A stretch of 64,000 bases of DNA, taken from contig NZ_LT607658.1 of assembly GCF_900095265.1 (NCBI RefSeq), positions 190,650-254,649 on the forward strand, written 5' to 3'. Source of the stretch: Janthinobacterium sp. UMAB-56. Lineage in GTDB: Bacteria > Pseudomonadota > Gammaproteobacteria > Burkholderiales > Burkholderiaceae_D. Every line of letters starts with the position of its first letter. Positions within the stretch are counted from its first letter, which is position 1. This document shows, in pieces, positions 1 to 8,668 of this stretch. The notes beneath the pieces were generated by a model. It was not told where the DNA came from. It saw only the letters and a list, made by a program, of their open reading frames with translations, and ran no database searches. Position numbers and translations under genes: made by a program.

Positions 1-643
1 GGCGTGCCATGAAACCCAGCAAGCCCAGGCCCAGCAGCATCATGGCGTAGCTTTCCGGTTCCGGCACGGCAGCCAGCACCGAGACGTTATCCAGGTAGGA
101 GCCATAGGTCGGTGCGGAGACGGGGCCGATCGACTCGAAGCGCAGCAAGGTCGACGAGTCGAGCGCGGTCACATTCTGGCTGTAGGTTTGCCATACGCCG
201 CTGTTGGTACCGACCAGTGCCGTTGGCGTGAGCAGGGTCGAACCCCAGTAGACGTTCATCAGGCTGCTCGCGCCGCCCGGCGTGTCGGGACGGCCAGAGT
301 AGGCAAATGACAGCGCATACGTGCCGCCGGCCGTGGTGGCGAGCGATTGCGACACGGACGTCAGGCGCGCGGCATTGAGTTCCAGGTATTGCATGCCATC
401 GGCGGCGACGGGGTTGAAACCGCCCAGGCCGCCTTGCGTGGCGCCTTTCTGGATTTCAAAAGCCGTATTGCCGCTGACGGAAGAAGTCCAGCCCGTTACA
501 GCACTCAACTGGGCGTAAGGCGAGGCAATGACATTGCTTTCAAAACTGCCGTTGACCACCAGTTCGGTCGCGGCGTGGGCGCCGCCGGCAGTGATCAGGG
601 AGGCCAATGCGGCGATCTTGAAGAGAGTGGCAGGCGTTTTCAT
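1..643 (-). CDS. PEP-CTERM sorting-domain exported protein (3' end cut by window)
   Basis: The reading frame is open from an ATG at 643 to the left window edge (214 codons). It begins with a signal peptide (MKTPATLFK followed by a hydrophobic AALASLITAGGAHA stretch). The body resembles DUF642-type beta-sandwich exported proteins (NGSFE near the start, DGMQYLEL, and YGSYLDNVSV near the end). It ends with a PEP-CTERM signal: VPEPESYA, a hydrophobic LLGLGLLGF helix, then an arginine. By family knowledge such proteins are handled by the EpsH/XrtA exosortase and are linked to exopolysaccharide export. Only the last few residues and the stop are missing. The function beyond export is unknown. Confidence 0.85.
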   Translation of the reverse strand, partial: MKTPATLFKIAALASLITAGGAHAATELVVNGSFESNVIASPYAQLSAVTGWTSSVSGNTAFEIQKGATQGGLGGFNPVAADGMQYLELNAARLTSVSQSLATTAGGTYALSFAYSGRPDTPGGASSLMNVYWGSTLLTPTALVGTNSGVWQTYSQNVTALDSSTLLRFESIGPVSAPTYGSYLDNVSVLAAVPEPESYAMMLLGLGLLGFMAR

Positions 644-875
644 ATAGCGTCCATTTTATTGGTTAAAAGTTAATTTGATTTCTTAAATGACATTTAAAGA
701 ATATCACTAAAACTCACATAACGAACAGGCGCTCGATAAAAATAAATGTAATTGTGAAATCATTTATGTCTACATGGCAATTGGTTTCCATGATGAATTA
801 AATGCGGCGTCGCGCCAGAGTGAACTGTGCCTTGGCGCGGCTTGCACCACAGTATTTTTGTGACATCGCGATGTA

Positions 876-914
876 AAAAAACCTGCGCCGTTACAACAAC
901 GATGCAGGTTTTTT
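876..914. terminator. bidirectional hairpin terminator downstream of the TonB receptor
   Basis: AAAAAACCTGC (876-886) pairs with GCAGGTTTTTT (904-914), so both strands have a T-run after the stem. It lies about 70 bp past the stop of the leftward TonB receptor gene and fits as its terminator. The rest of the 644-982 gap is AT-rich (644-780) and probably holds the promoter of the PEP-CTERM gene; no further element is clear. Confidence 0.7.
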
Positions 915-982
915 CTTGCCGCAGACCTAGGTGGCGGCATATCGATTCGATAGGCACCGCCGCGCGCGTGGGGATCTGGACA

Positions 983-3103
983 TCAGAACGCCAGGCGTCC
1001 CTGCAGATAGACCATGCGCGGCGCGCCCACCAGCTTGCCCAGGTTGCCATCCGAAGTGCGCGTGAAGAAACGCTTGTCGCTCAGGTTATTGACGCCGGCG
1101 ACCAGTTCCAGACCTTTCTGGCCCGGCACTGCCCATTTCACTTGCGTGTTCCAGGTGCGAAAGCCGGGAATGACGCCCAGGTTGCCCGCCGCATTTTCCG
1201 CCACGGTGTTGCTTTCGTCAGCGAACTGACGACTCTGGTGGCTGCTCGACAAGTCGAAGCCCCAGGCGCCCAGTTGGTAGTGGGCGCCGACGGTGTCCGT
1301 GGTGCGCGAATAAAACGGCACGTCATTGCCCGCGTTCGCGCCGTCCTGCAAAGTGGCTTTGGTGTAGGTGTAGGTGGCGTAGGCGTTCAAGCCGGCCAGC
1401 GGACCGGCCTGGTCGAAATGGTAGTCGATGGCCGTTTCCAGGCCCCGGTGATGCGTGGCGCCGACGTTGTAGAAGATGACGTTTTCGCCGCTGCCCACGG
1501 ACTGGATCTGGTTGTCGAACTTGATGTTGAACAAGGTCGCCTCTGCCGACAGCTGATCGCTCTTCCAGCGCGCGCCCAGTTCGGCTGTTTTCGCCAGTTC
1601 CGGCTGCAACGGATTCTTGCTCGACTGCGCATTGAGCTGCGTGTTTTGCACGGCGCCAAACGAGCTGTTGTAGTTGCTGAACAGGGTGACGTGATGGTTG
1701 AGCAAGTAGGCCACGTTCAGCGACGGCAGGGCCTTGTTGTTGAGCAACTCGATCTTTTGCTCGGTCGGCAAGTGGTTATAGCGTTCCGTCTTGATGTGCT
1801 CGTAGCGCACGCCGGGTGTGATGCGCCAGGCATCGATGGCGATCTTGTCGTCGATATACACGGCCTGGGCATCGGTGGCATTGTTGGCGAAGCGCGTCGG
1901 CTTTTGTTGTACGCCGCTGGCAATGACCACGTTATAGATGCTTTCATCGGCCCGCTCGGCCAGGTAGCGGTAGCCGACGGTGACATCCTGCGAGACTTTG
2001 CCCGTGATGAAGCGCTGCGTGTAGCGCGGCTCGATGGCCGTCGTTTCATAATTGCGCGGCTGACGGCCCAGGCCTGTGCGGCCGGCATTGATCAGGGTGC
2101 TTTCGCGCGAACTCTTGTTGTAATAGGCGCGCACCTCGAATTCCTGCGTACCGGACAGGGCGTTCAGGTAGCCGATGTCGAAGGCCTTGCGCTCGCCGCT
2201 CCAGAAGTCGGTCGGGCGCGTGTTCTGGAACGGGTCCTGCTTGTACTGCGCGGCGCTCAAACCGCCCGGCGTGCGCGAGGTCACGTCGTAGTAAGACAGC
2301 TTGCCGTACACCTCGGCCGTCGGGCTCAGGTCGTAGCGCAATTTCAGGGCGAAGTCGTTGACTTTTTCATCGCTGCCGACGCGCCAGTCGCTGCCGCGTA
2401 TGCCCGAGTACAGTACCGCCAGGCCCAAACCGCTGTCGAGCTGGGTGCCGGCAAAGACGCTGGCCTGGGTATTGTGGCCCACCTCGCTGTAAGCGTTATA
2501 GCGCACGCTGGCATCGTCCGTGATGCCAGGCGTGGTAGGCACGCGGCGCGTCTTGAAGTTGATGATGCCGCCCACGTTTTGCGGGCCGAAGCGCACGGCG
2601 CCGCCACCGCGCACCACGTCGACCGTCTCGACATTGGCCAGGCTGACGGGCGCGAACGACAGCTGCGGTTGGCCATACGGCGCCACCGACATCGGGATGC
2701 CATCGAGCAAGACCGTGCTGCGTGGCGAATAGCGCCCCGCCAGGCCGCGCACGCCGATATTCAGCGAGATGGCGCTGCCGGCGCTGCCCGAGTTGTCGCT
2801 GATCTGTACGCCGGGAATGCGGCGCATCACGTCGCTGAGGCTGGCCGCGCCCGAGTTCTCGATGTCGTCCTTTTGCACCACCGTGCGGGCGCCCGCGAAA
2901 TTCTTCGTGCTGGCGGCCATGCTGGTGCCCAGCAAGTTGCCGCTGACCTGGATGGATTCCAGGATGGCACCGGCGTTATCGGCCGTACTTGCCGTATTGG
3001 CCTCCTGCGCCTGCGCGGCAAGGGAAGCGCCCAGACAGGCGACGGCGATGGCCAGCGCGCACGGGCGCAGCGAAAAGGGCAGTGTGGAAAGTGTGGCAGC
3101 CAT
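983..3103 (-). CDS. TonB-dependent outer-membrane receptor, siderophore/ferric-dicitrate type
   Basis: A 706-residue outer-membrane receptor that imports a ligand, most likely a ferric chelate, with energy from TonB-ExbBD. It has a signal peptide to about residue 32 (ALAIAVACLGASLAAQAQ) and a plug domain (LSDVMRRIPGVQI, RGLAGRYSPRSTVLLDGIP, VETVDVVRGGGAVRFGPQNVGGIINFKTRR) typical of the FecA branch. A long beta-barrel follows and ends in aromatic residues (YLQGRLAF), as needed for BAM insertion. A Fur box lies about 90 bp upstream, so iron repression is likely. No FecR-like N-terminal signalling extension is evident. The exact ligand cannot be told from sequence. Confidence 0.93.
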   Translation of the reverse strand: MAATLSTLPFSLRPCALAIAVACLGASLAAQAQEANTASTADNAGAILESIQVSGNLLGTSMAASTKNFAGARTVVQKDDIENSGAASLSDVMRRIPGVQISDNSGSAGSAISLNIGVRGLAGRYSPRSTVLLDGIPMSVAPYGQPQLSFAPVSLANVETVDVVRGGGAVRFGPQNVGGIINFKTRRVPTTPGITDDASVRYNAYSEVGHNTQASVFAGTQLDSGLGLAVLYSGIRGSDWRVGSDEKVNDFALKLRYDLSPTAEVYGKLSYYDVTSRTPGGLSAAQYKQDPFQNTRPTDFWSGERKAFDIGYLNALSGTQEFEVRAYYNKSSRESTLINAGRTGLGRQPRNYETTAIEPRYTQRFITGKVSQDVTVGYRYLAERADESIYNVVIASGVQQKPTRFANNATDAQAVYIDDKIAIDAWRITPGVRYEHIKTERYNHLPTEQKIELLNNKALPSLNVAYLLNHHVTLFSNYNSSFGAVQNTQLNAQSSKNPLQPELAKTAELGARWKSDQLSAEATLFNIKFDNQIQSVGSGENVIFYNVGATHHRGLETAIDYHFDQAGPLAGLNAYATYTYTKATLQDGANAGNDVPFYSRTTDTVGAHYQLGAWGFDLSSSHQSRQFADESNTVAENAAGNLGVIPGFRTWNTQVKWAVPGQKGLELVAGVNNLSDKRFFTRTSDGNLGKLVGAPRMVYLQGRLAF

Positions 3104-3194
3104 GCATGGATCTCCGTAGTGACAATGCTTGCGCGGGCAATCAGGCGGCGCGACAACATCGTGGCGTGGGCATCCGGCGCAAGGGGATAAGAAT

Positions 3195-3213
3195 GATAAT
3201 GATTCTCATTATA
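3195..3213. promoter_or_regulatory. Fur box
   Basis: GATAATGATTCTCATTATA matches the 19-bp Fur consensus at 16 positions. It lies between the leftward TonB receptor gene (start 3103) and the rightward response-regulator gene (start 3390). Its distance suits control of the receptor; it could also affect the regulator gene. Confidence 0.85.
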
Positions 3214-3389
3214 TTCGTCAATTGCGAACCTTGTGCAGCGCCGACTTTGCACGGGAGAAGCGAGCAACTGTTGTTGATGCGGTACAGCGGGGGCATGGAT
3301 TGCCGCACGGCAGCATGGCTTTCGTGCGGCGGCCTCGGGCGTGCTTCTTGTATACTGCCGCTTTTGCAGCCGTCAGACGTGAAGGTACA

Positions 3390-3836
3390 ATGAGCCAGAC
3401 AACTGAAACGACATCAGGCGCTTCCTCTATTGAGCGCCGCCAGGGCGACGGGCAGCTTGCTGCCGCGCGCAAGCTCAATCTGCTGGTGGTCGACGACAAC
3501 CAGGAAGTGGGCGAATCGCTGGCCATGTTGCTCGAAGCGCTGGGCCACCACGCGGTGGTGGTGCGCAATTGGCAGATGGCCGTCGAGCAAGTCAAGCTGT
3601 GCGTGCCCGACGCCGTCTACCTCGATATCGAAATGCCCGGCATCAGCGGCATCGAAATCGGCCGCCGCCTGCACCACCATCCCGAGACGGCCAATGCCGT
3701 GCTGATCGCCGTCACCGGCCACAGCCTGCCCATGTATATGGACGATGCGCTGGCCGTGGGCTTCCGCCACTTCCTCGTCAAGCCCGTGCGCCTGGAAGAC
3801 CTGGTGACGACGGTGCAGTCGGTGCTGGCGGGCTAG
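3390..3836 (+). CDS. single-domain response regulator (receiver only)
   Basis: A 148-residue protein that is almost only a CheY-like receiver domain, with no output domain. It has an acidic pair in LLVVDDNQ, the phospho-acceptor Asp in VYLDIEMPG, a Thr in IAVTGHS and the conserved Lys in FLVKPV, so phosphotransfer is probably intact. The first 28 residues are a polar, low-complexity lead. The ATG at 3390 follows GAAGGT; a longer upstream frame exists but crosses the Fur-box region and is not needed. It could act as a phosphate shuttle or by protein contact with a hybrid kinase not in this window. A similar protein lies in the prophage at 46488. Confidence 0.88.
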   Translation: MSQTTETTSGASSIERRQGDGQLAAARKLNLLVVDDNQEVGESLAMLLEALGHHAVVVRNWQMAVEQVKLCVPDAVYLDIEMPGISGIEIGRRLHHHPETANAVLIAVTGHSLPMYMDDALAVGFRHFLVKPVRLEDLVTTVQSVLAG

Positions 3837-3846
3837 ATTCCCTGTC

Positions 3847-5205
3847 CTATGGCCGGCTCAGCGACCATTGCTGATTGTTCGCATTGGTCAAATTCCACTG
3901 GATGATCTGCGCGTTTTCCGCCGTACTCAGATTGAATACGTCCAGGGTCAGGTTGCTGTAGCGGTTGCTGATCGTCTGGTAGCCAGTCGCCGGGCTGGCG
4001 AAACGCCATTGCTGGCCCAGTCCGCCCCAGTAAGTCCATTGCGCGATGTTGGTCCCGGCCGTGGTCGAGTTGTTATAGTCGTCCAGGCCCAGCAGGCTGT
4101 TTGCATTGATCAGGCTGTAATACCCATCGCCATGCCCCACCACATACCATTGCTGGTGTTTTGCCCCTGTGTAAGTTTGCTGCTGCACCAGTGCGCCATT
4201 CGCCGTGCCGGCGCCCGCCACGGCCAGCGCCTTGCCGCTCAGGCGCGAGCGCAGCACGGTAGGGCCATCCGAGATACCGCCGCAGCTGGCGACGGAGAAA
4301 TTGCGCGTCAGGCTGGGCCAGCCATCGCTGTAAGTCATCTTCAAAATGTCGAGCTTGGCCGCGCCATTGTCGTTGACGTCGTAATAGTGGATCGAGGTGT
4401 AGTTGCAGCCATCCTGCTTGAGCACGCCGATATGGCCCGGTCCCTTATACCTGCCGTCGAGGTTGGGCAGCAAGGTGTGCGTGCCGCTGTACGGTCCCGT
4501 CACGCTGCTGGCGCGCTGCACTTCCACGTAATATGTGCTGGCGGCGCCCTGGCAGCATTTTCCCCGATTGACGAACAGGTAATAATACTGGCCGTCATGT
4601 GTGATGTAGGGCGCTTCGATATCCTTGCCGCCGCCACCGAGAATGGTCGTGACGTTGCCGCTCGTCTTTCCCGTGGCCTGGTTGATTTCCGTCACGCCGA
4701 TGCCGCCAAAGAAGGAGCCGTACGACATGTAGACCTTGCCGTCATGGTCGCGCAACAGGGCCGGGTCGATGGCATTGATTTCCGCGCCGCCCCCATACGA
4801 TTGCACGACGATGCCCAGGTCCGTCCAGTTGGGGTTTTTCAGCGAGGCCGAGCGGGCCACGCCGATGGCCGATACGGACGTGCCGAAGGTGGAGACCGAG
4901 TAATACAGGTAATAGTAGCCATTCATGTGGATCACTTCGGGGGCCCAGTACGAGCCGCTGAAGTTGGGGATTTTATTGGCGATCCAGGCCGGCGGCGTGC
5001 TGAATACGGGCGCGGGGCCGGCCGACCATTTCAGCAGGTCCGTCGAGGTGGAATACCAGATGCCGTCGCCTGTGGTGAAATTGAAATACGTGTCGCCGTC
5101 GCGCGTGAGTGTGCCGGGGTCGTGCGCGTTGGGCACGCCGGTCAGATTGAGCGCTTGCGCGTGGGCGCAGAATATCAGGCAGAGTGCCGCCAGGATGTGC
5201 TTCAT
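3847..5205 (-). CDS. secreted GH43 arabinan endo-1,5-alpha-L-arabinosidase with ricin-type lectin domain
   Basis: A 452-residue secreted enzyme likely to cut alpha-1,5-linked arabinan of plant pectin. The ATG at 5205 starts a clean signal peptide (MKHILAALCLIFCAHAQA) and has GGAG upstream, so a longer frame to 5247 is rejected. The five-bladed propeller carries the GH43 residues: Asp in NAHDPG near the N-terminus, Asp in NAIDPALLRD and Glu in KDIEAPYI. The last ~135 residues form a ricin-B/CBM13-type beta-trefoil with three QQW motifs (HQQWYVV, GQQWRFA, NQQWSLS), which would bind the polysaccharide. It is transcribed toward the response-regulator gene, with only 10 bp between the stops. Confidence 0.9.
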   Translation of the reverse strand: MKHILAALCLIFCAHAQALNLTGVPNAHDPGTLTRDGDTYFNFTTGDGIWYSTSTDLLKWSAGPAPVFSTPPAWIANKIPNFSGSYWAPEVIHMNGYYYLYYSVSTFGTSVSAIGVARSASLKNPNWTDLGIVVQSYGGGAEINAIDPALLRDHDGKVYMSYGSFFGGIGVTEINQATGKTSGNVTTILGGGGKDIEAPYITHDGQYYYLFVNRGKCCQGAASTYYVEVQRASSVTGPYSGTHTLLPNLDGRYKGPGHIGVLKQDGCNYTSIHYYDVNDNGAAKLDILKMTYSDGWPSLTRNFSVASCGGISDGPTVLRSRLSGKALAVAGAGTANGALVQQQTYTGAKHQQWYVVGHGDGYYSLINANSLLGLDDYNNSTTAGTNIAQWTYWGGLGQQWRFASPATGYQTISNRYSNLTLDVFNLSTAENAQIIQWNLTNANNQQWSLSRP

Positions 5206-5346
5206 CGTTGTCTCCGTACTGTTTTTATGGGGCGGTCCAGGCCGCACCCCAGAGTAGGGCGATGGTCAAATTTGCACTAATGAATTTTTTACAGGAAGCG
5301 ATACCGGGGCCGGTATCGGTGCAGAAATAAAAGTGGTTCTGGAATA

Positions 5347-5373
5347 GAAAAAGCCCGGCTCAAAAACCGGGCT
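5347..5373 (-). terminator. ancestral tRNA-His terminator, now left of attL
   Basis: AGCCCGG (5352-5358) pairs with CCGGGCT (5367-5373), and the leftward strand ends in a T-run. It lies just outside the attL repeat in the orientation of tRNA-His. Before integration it would have followed the tRNA gene directly; the prophage now separates the two by 42.6 kb. Confidence 0.7.
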
Positions 5374-5380
5374 CTTCTTT

Positions 5381-5431
5381 ATTCTGTGGGGTGGCTGATG
5401 GGGCTCGAACCCACGACAACAGGAATCACAA
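5381..5431 (-). repeat. attL: 51-bp copy of the 3' half of tRNA-His
   Basis: Identical to 48030-48080. It spans the anticodon loop through the CCA end and a few downstream bases, but the 5' half of the tRNA is missing, so this copy is not a functional tRNA. Identity ends at 5432 (C against T). Crossover in an anticodon-loop-to-3'-end segment is typical of tyrosine integrases. Confidence 0.93.
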
Positions 5432-5483
5432 CCCTAGCGCTTAACATAAATTTATTCTTTTAAATCAATACTTTAAAAATTTT

Positions 5484-5549
5484 ATCTTCCAACGCTGGGC
5501 CATTTTTTATCACCAGTCTATGCGGCCTGCAGCCTGCTCGTTGGAAGAT
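5484..5549. other. putative integrase arm-type sites, left end
   Basis: The 11-mer CGTTGGAAGAT occurs at 5539-5549 and, inverted, at 5484-5494. Near-identical CGTTGGAAAAT occurs twice at the right end (47950, 47970). Their confinement to the two prophage ends suggests integrase arm-binding sites. The whole 5432-5799 stretch is AT-rich with no convincing gene. Confidence 0.55.
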
Positions 5550-5799
5550 CGAACGATTGTCATCCTCCCTTTTGTACCTATTTCCCTCAGTTGAGAAGGC
5601 ATTCCATTTCGCCAATTTGAATCCAAAGGTATTAGACGGACGCCCGTTATTCGGAATAGCATTGACGCGTTACACCTTTCAACTTGGCAAGATGCTATCC
5701 TGTCAAAAACTGCCGAGTTCGGCCACAAGTGGTCATCGCGCATTTAGAATATTCTGGCGTATTCAATCGTCGAAACAAGCGAAGAAATAGGGGATTTAC

Positions 5800-6882
5800 A
5801 TGTCTGACCAAATTGAACCAATTGGTGAAATTTTGCTTTGCTCTGACTGTTTTAAAGATGAGGGACTGCGGATTGATGCTGCAAACCATGGCGCTGAGCA
5901 GCCCGGTAATTGTCCGAACTGTCAAAGTGCCCATGGGAGCAAGTTGACACTAAATCATGTTAGAAGTCTCGCATGGCGCTTCTTCGTTAGTGGAACTACA
6001 GTTAGGGGAGAGTACGGCGCAGCTCCAGTCATTCAGGTGAACGAGCAGCATTACGGCCAAAGTGACATCGTCCCGTCAGCTTGGCTCGAGAACGATGTCA
6101 GGTTGATTGAGGAGGCCGCTAAAATTGGCATGTTCCATTATGGACCACGACTGTGGATGGTCGGTGAAGTCGAGCCCTTAAAGGCTCTTCAGAATCCAAT
6201 AACTCGTCCTCAGATTATCGAACGTATTCTGAAGGAGTACCCTGAGAGTACTCTCAGCGTTGGCAGTAAATTCTATCGGCTGCGATTAGACCCTGAGCGC
6301 CCAGCCGATTCTTCAGAGTACGACAGTCCGCCGGCGGCTTTTTCGGGTAAAGGGCGTATGGATTCTCCAGGTCTATCTGTCATGTATGGATCGCAAGATC
6401 TAGACGTCTGTATTCACGAATGCAGAGCGTCGACGGAGGATGAAGTCTATGTTGCTACCTTGAAGTGTAAGCGCGATATCCGGTTATTGGACCTCACTCA
6501 CCCCCTAGAGGAAAGTGATTCTGTGACGGAGTTCGAGAGTCTGGATATGGCTATTCACATGCTGTTTCTTGCCCGATCTCACTCATATGACATTACGCGC
6601 GATATCGCTCTCGCTGCGAAGGACGCTGGTTATGATGGCGTGATTTATTCGTCCTTCTTTAGCTTGATTCGCACAGGTACCCATCCTTTCGAGACGGTTT
6701 ACGGTATGTCGGTTCGTCGAATCCATCCAGACCGAAAACAATACGTGGATGCGACTACCATTCGCAATTTTGGCTTATTTGGTAGACCCGTGGAGAATGA
6801 CTTGGTCAGTGTCGAGTGCGTTAATCGGCTGGTACTCACCCAAGTTGGATATCAAGGGAATTTCGGGCCTGTCGAGTATTAA
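5800..6882 (+). CDS. zinc-ribbon / RES-domain protein (HEPN-RES type), prophage cargo
   Basis: A 360-residue protein with an N-terminal CxxC...CxxC metal-binding segment (CSDC at 15-18, CPNC at 38-41) and a C-terminal RES domain (about 165-330). The RES fold shows the expected Arg in FYRLR, Gly/Tyr in GLSVMYGS and Glu in IHECRAS. By family knowledge RES domains are NAD+-consuming phosphorylase toxins, and versions with a HEPN/RES N-terminal region occur as stand-alone genes with suspected anti-phage roles. No small antitoxin gene adjoins. The gene is lower in GC than the phage and sits beside attL, the usual place for lysogen-expressed cargo. A role in abortive infection or superinfection control is inference. 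Confidence 0.75.
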   Translation: MSDQIEPIGEILLCSDCFKDEGLRIDAANHGAEQPGNCPNCQSAHGSKLTLNHVRSLAWRFFVSGTTVRGEYGAAPVIQVNEQHYGQSDIVPSAWLENDVRLIEEAAKIGMFHYGPRLWMVGEVEPLKALQNPITRPQIIERILKEYPESTLSVGSKFYRLRLDPERPADSSEYDSPPAAFSGKGRMDSPGLSVMYGSQDLDVCIHECRASTEDEVYVATLKCKRDIRLLDLTHPLEESDSVTEFESLDMAIHMLFLARSHSYDITRDIALAAKDAGYDGVIYSSFFSLIRTGTHPFETVYGMSVRRIHPDRKQYVDATTIRNFGLFGRPVENDLVSVECVNRLVLTQVGYQGNFGPVEY

Positions 6883-7033
6883 AATCAATGTTGGATTGTC
6901 GGGAAAATGCTTGCGACCGCGATAGCCAAAGCAGAGGATTATGTATTTCCGGGAAAGAAAGTCACTGTTCAGGATAGAAAGAAAATATCAATTTGGTTGA
7001 CGCTCGGAACAAGTGACTTGCTAAGGAAAATAC

Positions 7034-8239
7034 TTACTCGGTGGCACCAGCCTTCTTGATTTTCCTGCGATCGTAGTGCTTGTGCGTGGTGCTGGGGTTC
7101 GCGTGAGCGGCAAAATCATACGCGTCGACGTTGCGCTGGTCGAACTTGGCCGTGATGGCCGCCGGCCGAATGTCCTGCAGTGAAAAATACTGTGCGTGGT
7201 CTGCAAGGCGGTAGCCGGCCTCATACTTCGCCACTTTCAGCCCCTTCTTGTACGCCAGGATATATTCCAGCTCTGCGGCGCGTTTGCGGGCAAGCGCGGC
7301 GGCCGCCTCGGTATCAAACGTGGCGATCCACTCGAACATGGCGTCTTGCCATACCGACCCCATCCCTGACCGTGTGTACGCCTGGCCTTTTGAATTGGCG
7401 AACAGGTATTGGCGCGGGACCGAGTGCGTTTGCTCAGCGCGCGCGACGACCACGCGCAACCTGGTCGACCACTCCCGCAGCTTCATCACCTCGGCCTGGC
7501 CCTTCTTGCGCTTGGCGCTGGTGACGATAACGCCTTCCTTTATCTTGCCTGAGATATGGAACGGCCGCACCTCGGCCGCGCGAAAGCCGGTCAAGTAGGT
7601 GAACATGGCGGCGCAGCCCAGGTTGCGGAAGGTGGCGGTCTGGCGCAGCGACCAAAGGTAAAAACGCACAACCTGGCTGCGGGTGATTGTCCGCACGTCC
7701 TTCTCGATGTCGTTCTGCATGATATCGGTGAACGGCATCGCCTCGATCACGCCCCAGCGCACGGCGTATTTGCAGATGGTCGACATCAGCGACAGTTCCT
7801 TGTTCGCCTTCGCCGGCGCGCCGGCTTTGGCGCGCGCGTCCAAGTACTGATAGCCGTGCAGCATGCGCAGCGATTTTGGATCCATTTTGCCGAAGAACTT
7901 GGTCAGGTTCTTGTAGCCGGATTCCCGGACGGCCAGGCCATCCTTGGACTGGTCGAGGTAATGGGTGGGCGCGATCTCGTCGCGGAACCGCTCGATCAGC
8001 TGCGCCACTGAGCCGGCGATGATCTTGCCCTCGATGATGTCGAGCGCCTTGCGCTTGGCCGCGCGATCAGCGTCAGCGATGCCTTTTCGATCGCCAACCA
8101 TGGCCGTGGCCAGCGTCTCGCTGCTGCCGTCCGGGTGCTGGTAATAGAAGGATATTTTCCGGACGCCGACGCGCTTGTAAAGACGGTCGATGCCGGTGCG
8201 TTCTTTAGCAGAACGCTTGGAGGTTTGGTGCTTGATCAT
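7034..8239 (-). CDS. int: phage tyrosine integrase
   Basis: A 401-residue site-specific recombinase that integrates and excises the prophage at tRNA-His. The catalytic domain has Arg I in YLTGFRAAEVRP, a second Arg in LQDIRPAAI (with Gln where many relatives have His), and His...Tyr in ANPSTTHKHYDRR, where Tyr is the nucleophile. The N-terminal part looks like the arm-binding and core-binding region. I place the start at 8239, giving a 35-bp overlap with the upstream DUF4224 gene; the frame extends to 8329, so a longer form cannot be excluded. It is the last gene of the leftward early operon and lies about 1.6 kb from attL. Confidence 0.92.
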   Translation of the reverse strand: MIKHQTSKRSAKERTGIDRLYKRVGVRKISFYYQHPDGSSETLATAMVGDRKGIADADRAAKRKALDIIEGKIIAGSVAQLIERFRDEIAPTHYLDQSKDGLAVRESGYKNLTKFFGKMDPKSLRMLHGYQYLDARAKAGAPAKANKELSLMSTICKYAVRWGVIEAMPFTDIMQNDIEKDVRTITRSQVVRFYLWSLRQTATFRNLGCAAMFTYLTGFRAAEVRPFHISGKIKEGVIVTSAKRKKGQAEVMKLREWSTRLRVVVARAEQTHSVPRQYLFANSKGQAYTRSGMGSVWQDAMFEWIATFDTEAAAALARKRAAELEYILAYKKGLKVAKYEAGYRLADHAQYFSLQDIRPAAITAKFDQRNVDAYDFAAHANPSTTHKHYDRRKIKKAGATE

Positions 8240-8432
8240 ATTTGATTGAGGTTGCTTCTTCTGTGATGCCCATCTTGCGATCATGATAGGCCCGTGCCAC
8301 TTTCGGTAGACCGCGCGCGTCGACTTCAAACTTCCAGCGGTTTTTCGTGAGCCAGGCCTGCATGCGGCAGCGCTGGCCAGGCTTGCATCCGACCAGCTCG
8401 GCCAGTTCGGATGCGCTTAAGTAGTTCGTCAT
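8205..8432 (-). CDS. DUF4224-like small protein (excisionase-position)
   Basis: A 75-residue protein. LSASELAELVGCKPGQRCRMQAWLTKNRW is the DUF4224 pattern, a winged-helix-like segment common just upstream of phage integrases. The ATG at 8432 overlaps the previous stop as ATGA, favouring it over a GTG at 8441. By position and fold it may serve as the recombination directionality factor or as an integrase regulator; that is inference. Confidence 0.75.
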   Translation of the reverse strand: MTNYLSASELAELVGCKPGQRCRMQAWLTKNRWKFEVDARGLPKVARAYHDRKMGITEEATSIKYDQAPNLQAFC

Positions 8433-8668
8433 GGATACCACCAGTACAGACTGAACAGGGCGCTGGCCAGCGATGCGAACGCGACGGCGATACGCAGACG
8501 GTAGGGCATAGGCTCGGCGCGGCCCTGGCGCCGTTTTGGTGGCTTACCGAGTGAGGCGCTGACGGCCGCCATGTACGCGGCGATGGCTTTGTCTTCACGC
8601 TGCTCGACCCGGTCCGCCAAGCGCCTTTCCAAGCTGCGCAGCAGGCGCCGGAATTGGAGGCTGATCAT
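8429..8668 (-). CDS. small phage protein with C-terminal membrane segment
   Basis: 79 residues: an Arg-rich amphipathic N-terminus (RRLLRSLERRLADRVEQRED), then a hydrophobic C-terminal helix (IAVAFASLASALFSLYWW). It overlaps both neighbours by ATGA junctions (8665-8668, 8429-8432), so it is translationally coupled in the leftward operon. I do not recognise the family. A membrane-anchored accessory or superinfection protein is possible. Confidence 0.6.
   Translation of the reverse strand: MISLQFRRLLRSLERRLADRVEQREDKAIAAYMAAVSASLGKPPKRRQGRAEPMPYRLRIAVAFASLASALFSLYWWYP

Noticed and set aside
827..3190. 787-aa ORF opposite the TonB receptor
   Set aside because: Antisense shadow in GC-rich DNA; composition is Ala/Arg/Val/Gly-rich without motifs, while the minus strand carries a full TonB receptor.
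3868..5280. 470-aa ORF opposite the GH43 gene
   Set aside because: No motifs; the minus strand has signal peptide, GH43 residues and lectin repeats.
5381..5431. A second functional tRNA-His at the left end
   Set aside because: Only the 3' half is present; the 5' half and D-arm are missing.
5510..5743. Small minus-strand ORF near attL
   Set aside because: Lies over putative integrase arm sites, no ribosome site and no family signal.
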